Translations under genes and position numbers: made by a program
The notes under the pieces: generated by a model
Told to the model about the DNA's origin: nothing
The model's input: only the letters and a program-made list of their open reading frames with translations
Database searches by the model: none
Shown here: piece by piece, positions 60,371 through 64,000 of the stretch
Numbering within the stretch: the stretch's first letter is position 1
Layout: each line of letters begins with the position of its first letter
Source: Siphonodentalium dalli
Taxonomy: Eukaryota > Mollusca > Scaphopoda > Gadilida > Siphonodentaliidae
Reading direction: 5' to 3'
Assembly (NCBI GenBank): GCA_032622095.1
Contig: CP136066.1
Location: 184,364,716-184,428,715, forward strand
DNA length: 64,000 bases

Positions 60371-60582
60371 CTCATCTGCTATGGGACATAGACTCAGATT
60401 GAAGTTCCCAAATGGTGAATATTGTGATGTACACCCATTGGGAACCTGAAATTATGCAATGTGTCTTCTGCCAATTTGGAGATATAGAGAAACTAAACTA
60501 AAAAAGAAATAGAATCTATGTGAAGAAGTTTCTATAGAAATTTGAAAATAAAGAAACTTTCCAGAGAAGATGAGGCCTAAGC

Positions 60583-60677
60583 AGGATGAGGTCCCCAGAG
60601 GGTGAATTTAGTGATTCTAGCCCGCTATACGGGATAGTGTCACTAAATTCACCCTCTGGGGACCTCATTCTGCAAAT
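60583..60677. repeat. Palindromic element, family GAGGTCCCCAGAGGGTGAAT, second intron 2 copy
   Basis: GATGAGGTCCCCAGAGGGTG...ACCCTCTGGGGACCTCATTC. Preceded by ACTTTCCAGAGAAGATGAGG, which also precedes the half copy at 56378. Confidence 0.8.
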
Positions 60678-60762
60678 GACAGGCACACTTAACTCAATAG
60701 AAGGGGCCTGGGACCATTTCCCAAAATGGGTAGAAAAATCCCTCTTACAATTGAAAGATATA

Positions 60763-61020
60763 CAGTAATGCCCTAAATAATCGACTCCTTAACCACAGCA
60801 GAATTATGGGTAATATTTCAGGATTTAGTCGGAAATATGGCTTGTTGCCATTCATCGGAAAGCTCTCAGTAGCAGAATTATGGGTAATTTTTCAGGATTT
60901 AGTCGGAAATATGGCTTGTTGCCATTCATCGGAAAGCTCTCACCATATTTCCGACCAAATCCTGAAAAATTACCCATAATTCTGCTGTAGTTAAGGAGTA
61001 GATTATTTAGGGCATTACTG
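60763..61020. mobile_element. Mariner-like MITE, family CAGTAATGCCC, intron 2
   Basis: CAGTAATGCCCTAAATAATC...GATTATTTAGGGCATTACTG with TA on both sides (60761-60762 and 61021-61022). The middle GCAGAATTATGGGTAAT..GGAAAGCTCTC block is duplicated, making it longer than the 53280 copy. Confidence 0.88.
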
Positions 61021-61022
61021 TA

Positions 61023-62080
61023 GACAGAACACAACATGCATCTTTATCTTTTATCGTACGATATATTGCACAAATGCGGATCTTGAGTGAAATATGACTA
61101 TGACTCATCCGAAACATATTTGATAAAAGATTTGAGATTCTGAATTGTGTTCTGCATTTATTCTGCACCCTTGCATATTGGGTGAACCCAATCCTTAACT
61201 TTGGCCTCCATTCAGGGATCAGCCTTGAGGGCTTGGGAGATATCCTCTCCCTAAAATGTGCCACTTCTACCTATTTTTGTCCCAGGGAGAAGTGATGTCT
61301 CTCTAATGTACCATTATGCATATATCCCAGCAACATATTTACTGATTAAAATGGTGTTCTTACTCACTGTAATGGTTTTATAAATTGACTCTTGTGTTGC
61401 ATACTACTTACTGGATCATAGAAGGGTGATGTTGGGGTGTAAATTGAACTTCAGACATTATGACTTCTCCCTGATATCACAATTGGAGAATTAGTTTTAC
61501 TCTCGGCTACTATGCGTGTATTTTATTTATGCCATATTTATTATTTTTTATTTGTTCTGCAAATTCAACTGCCCCGCTGTTTACTTTATTCACACCGAGA
61601 GACACAAACAAGATGCTATAAGGAATGTGCATCACACGTAGTGATGCAAACATTTACATTTATGAGCGATCAGTCACTTGGAATTACATTTATGTTTCTA
61701 TTATTGCTATCAAGCTACATTTGTTTGAAATGCAGGCAATTTCCCTCATATCTAATTGATAACATGACGACTTCCAATTTTAGATGCATGTGACATTTGG
61801 TGACATAGGAACTATTTTGCTAATTACGATGTAGTTATACACTGGGTATAAACGTTTAACACATGGAATAACTTTTGAACATTTACACCCACAGTAGAAA
61901 TTTATATCCACAGTAGGAAGCTGTATACCCACAGTAGGGTGTAAAGATGAAGTTTACAAAATAGGTGTTATACACACAATAGAATAGGCAATTATGGTAT
62001 AAATATTATTTTGCACCTTTCCCTCGAGGTTCTGTTCACACTGTGTCATTCAAGCAGCCAAGAATGTACTTTTGATATTT
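61023..62080. other. Intron 2 remainder; no element defined
   Basis: Frames such as 61512-61793 have no support. A TACACCCACAGTAG-like phrase repeats at 61887-61935. Confidence 0.5.
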
Positions 62081-62100
62081 GAGGTTGTTTTTATTTCCAG

Positions 62101-62694
62101 AAAAGTAACCAGTCAGATTTAGAATCTCGAGATAAGAAGATTAGTACTCTCGAGTCTGAAATAAAATCATTGAAGACTGATGCTGCTACATTGAAGCAAG
62201 CTAACAGTGATTATAAATCGAAGCTTTTGGAAAGAGATGTGGAACTTGACACTGCGAAAACAGATTGTGGGAAAAACAGCGGAAAACTACAAAGCATCGA
62301 AGCAGATTTCAAGCGTCAAACCAAGGATCTTCAGTCGCAAAAAGATTTCGCTGAAGACAAAGTGAATAGGAATAAACATGAATTGGATTCGTTGAATCAG
62401 AAACTGAAAGACAGTTACCATCAGTTAGAGCTTCTCAATTCTCAATTAATGGAGAAGAATAAAGACGTTGAGAAATCAAGTGTTGGTATGAATGATTTGA
62501 GGCGAGCGAATGAGGAGATGAATGTTTGTCTGAGTCAACAGAAAGAGAAGACAACTCTATTGCTGAAGGAAATGAGTGAGAAGGATTCCACCCTGAAGGA
62601 GTTGAATGGGGTGATTGAGAGATGTGAGAAGGAGGTGTCAACATTGAAGCTGAGGTGTGGGGAGCTAACGGGAACTCTGGAGAATAAAAGCCAG
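62101..62694 (+). CDS. CENPF: CENP-F-like protein, coding exon 3 (residues 118-315)
   Basis: Acceptor TTTATTTCCAG (ends 62100), donor CAG|GTGAGT (62695). It reads KSNQSDLESRDKKISTLESE, then 178 further codons with no stop, 198 codons in all, phase 0 at both ends. Composition is rich in Lys, Glu, Gln, Ser and Leu with long heptad repeats (for example LKDSYHQLELLNSQLMEKNK), hence coiled coil. The start K-S-x-x-S-D-L-E-S corresponds to C-K-S-E-L-E-R just after the N-terminal domain in vertebrate CENP-F; beyond this the sequence is too diverged to align by eye. Assignment to the same gene rests on strand, phase, splice sites and that junction. A stop follows soon after the donor (62707), so the frame must splice. 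Confidence 0.88.
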
Positions 62695-62743
62695 GTGAGT
62701 AGAATCTAAATCAGGAGAAAAAAATATACAGGTATTAGTTTAA

Positions 62744-63135
62744 CCCTTTACCCAACAGAAGGGCCCTGTGCCAATGCATTCTCTTATATATGCGAGTCGA
62801 CCATAGGTCGCCTCGCATATATAAGAGAATGCATTGGCTTAACACATTAAAAATTATAAAATTGTTAAAGAATGTAAGAAAAAATGTTAAAAAGTGTTAA
62901 AAAAAGATTTTTTTTAGGCCAATGCATTCTCTTATATATGCGAGGCGACCTATGGTCGACTCGCATATATAAGAGAATGCATTGGCACAGGGCATAACTG
63001 TAACTATCACAATGTGGTCAAGGAGCCGGTTCCAATGATATCCATATTTGTATGGTGTTATTGAGACAGACCGAAGATATTTTAGGCTGTTGAAGCTTTA
63101 TTTGGCCGGTTTTGGCCGGTTTGTTGGGTAAAGGG
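62744..63135. mobile_element. TTAA-flanked MITE, family CCCTTTACCCAACA, with paired hairpins
   Basis: TTAA at 62740-62743 and 63136-63139. Hairpins at 62770-62838 and 62918-62986. The right part (GGAGCCGGTTCCAATGATAT, TTGGCCGGTTTTGGCCGG) is almost identical to 11582-11724. It lies in the intron after exon 3. Confidence 0.92.
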
Positions 63136-63204
63136 TTAATGTTAAAGGCCCACTTAATTTTCGAATCACCAGATCACATTATATACAACATATTCCATAT
63201 TATA

Positions 63205-63956
63205 CAGTGAAACCTATCTAAACCGACCACCCTTCGGACCGGCCCTTCCGTCCGGTTTAGAGAGGTGTCCGGTTTATAGAAAATCGCGTCACCGTCAGTG
63301 ATATATTGCCGCCGTTTAATACCAAGAATGACCAAGATTGTATTATTGATTAATGAGAATTTATTGAATAATTACGAGAACGAAATACATGTAAAATACA
63401 AACATAACAAATTATATAAAACATATATAGAACATTATTTGTGCAACTAGTCCGACTTTAGAAAGAAACTGTCTCGATTCTTGCCGATGTCGCTGATCGT
63501 TGATTTGCCGATGCCATATTTAACACTTAGTTCTTTGCATGTCGGCTTAGGCGTTTAGCTGAGATCTTTAATAACTTTGACTTTCTGGTCTAGTGTTAAC
63601 TCTGTTCGATGTCGTTTTCGTGAAGGCTCAGTCATTGTGAAAGATTCAAACTGTTATGCTGACTATACGTCAACATCGGGCAATTATAACAATTTATTGT
63701 TTTGACAATGGTTGTAAAAACAGAGTCCAATTAACTCGATGCAATAACTGTTGCAAAAACAATATGTCAGTGCTCTAATTCTCGATCTGTGAAATCACAA
63801 ATTTGTTCACTCAATGTGTGAAATGAGCGTAGATATCTAACACTCAATGTGTGAAATGAGTGTAGATATCTAATCAGACTCCTGTTGTTACAATCCAGTT
63901 CAAAGCATACGCCGAACAAAAGAACGCTAATTAAACGGTCCGGTCCGCCTATACTG
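63205..63956 (-). mobile_element. pogo/Tigger-like element remnant
   Basis: TA then CAGTGAAACCTATCTAAACC at 63203-63224, typical of Tc1/mariner-pogo ends. A possible decayed opposite end (CGGTCCGCCTATACTG) stops at 63956; that boundary is weak. The element encodes the N-terminal part of a transposase on the minus strand and is internally deleted. Confidence 0.7.
63447..63635 (-). pseudogene. CENP-B-type helix-turn-helix of a pogo-like transposase, broken
   Basis: From ATG (63633-63635): MTEPSRKRHRTELTLDQKVK, VIKDLS, an in-frame TAA, then TPKPTCKELSVKYGIGKSTI and SDIGKNRD before a stop at 63447-63449. K-R-x-x-L-T-L-x-x-K-x-x-x-I and A/C-x-x-L-x-x-x-Y-x-I-G-x-S-T-I-x-x-I are the hallmark of the CENP-B/pogo N-terminal DNA-binding domain. 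Everything beyond residue ~55, including the DDE catalytic core, is absent. Confidence 0.85.
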
Positions 63957-64000
63957 GAGTACGTAATCGCTATACTCTCGGCTCGTCTCGGCCGATCTCG

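Noticed and set aside
48008-60391. Recurrent peptide LLYMRGDLWSTRIYKRMHWHR in several ORFs
   Set aside because: It is the translation of the shared hairpin stem and not a protein family.
62435-62644. Minus-strand ORF opposite CENP-F-like exon 3
   Set aside because: Antisense shadow of a well-supported coding exon.

Overview
This window is animal genomic DNA. It is AT-rich, dominated by repeats, and its one clear host gene is split by GT-AG introns. The mix of non-LTR retrotransposon remnants, TTAA- and TA-flanked MITEs, short Helitrons built on 'gacctt' tandem units, and poly-G/poly-C runs points to a marine invertebrate. A lophotrochozoan such as a mollusc is most likely, but I cannot fix the taxon from sequence alone.

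The host gene is the start of a CENP-F-like (centromere protein F) gene on the + strand. Coding exons lie at 53498-53635, 56893-57105 and 62101-62694; all three splice junctions are phase 0 and the gene runs on past the window. The predicted product so far (315 residues) carries the diagnostic N-terminus MSWMVDEWKDGLPNKALQKI followed by coiled coil. Its introns are full of MITEs and near-perfect hairpins.

Layout. 1-4707: three full copies and one partial copy of a nearly identical ~1346-bp tandem repeat. 4.7-13.3 kb: TTAA-flanked MITEs and a 2.9-kb element with 15-bp terminal repeats. 13.3-31 kb: a nest of long inverted repeats. One (13334-19162) carries two diverged, outward-facing copies of a dead gene from an uncharacterised multi-copy family with a D-T-D motif. 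A second (21020-30790) has a GGCGC-rich foldback at its centre, a 4.8-kb insertion in the left arm and a Helitron in the right arm. 31-33.2 kb: another 2.1-kb palindrome. 33.5-36.8 kb: smaller inverted-repeat elements, one with tandem GGGCCAGCTCGC motifs. 37.9-43.0 kb: a minus-strand, 5'-truncated CR1-like LINE broken by a nonsense codon, two frameshifts, a 376-bp tandem duplication and a 1.4-kb DNA element. 45-47.6 kb: an inverted-repeat region with a second LINE fragment and a run of 49 G. 48.5-51.3 kb and beyond: Helitron-like elements joined head to tail. 53.5 kb to the end: the CENP-F-like gene, then a pogo-like transposon remnant encoding a broken CENP-B-type helix-turn-helix.

The strongest unexplained signals are (i) a ~69-nt hairpin module found inside at least three otherwise unrelated MITE families, with four intact copies inside or just downstream of the CENP-F-like exons in its introns; (ii) the nested long palindromes, whose arms have diverged and taken separate insertions; and (iii) the GGCGC/GACAAAA-rich foldbacks. 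I found no rRNA, tRNA or CRISPR array. Most open reading frames in the window are accidental or repeat-derived.
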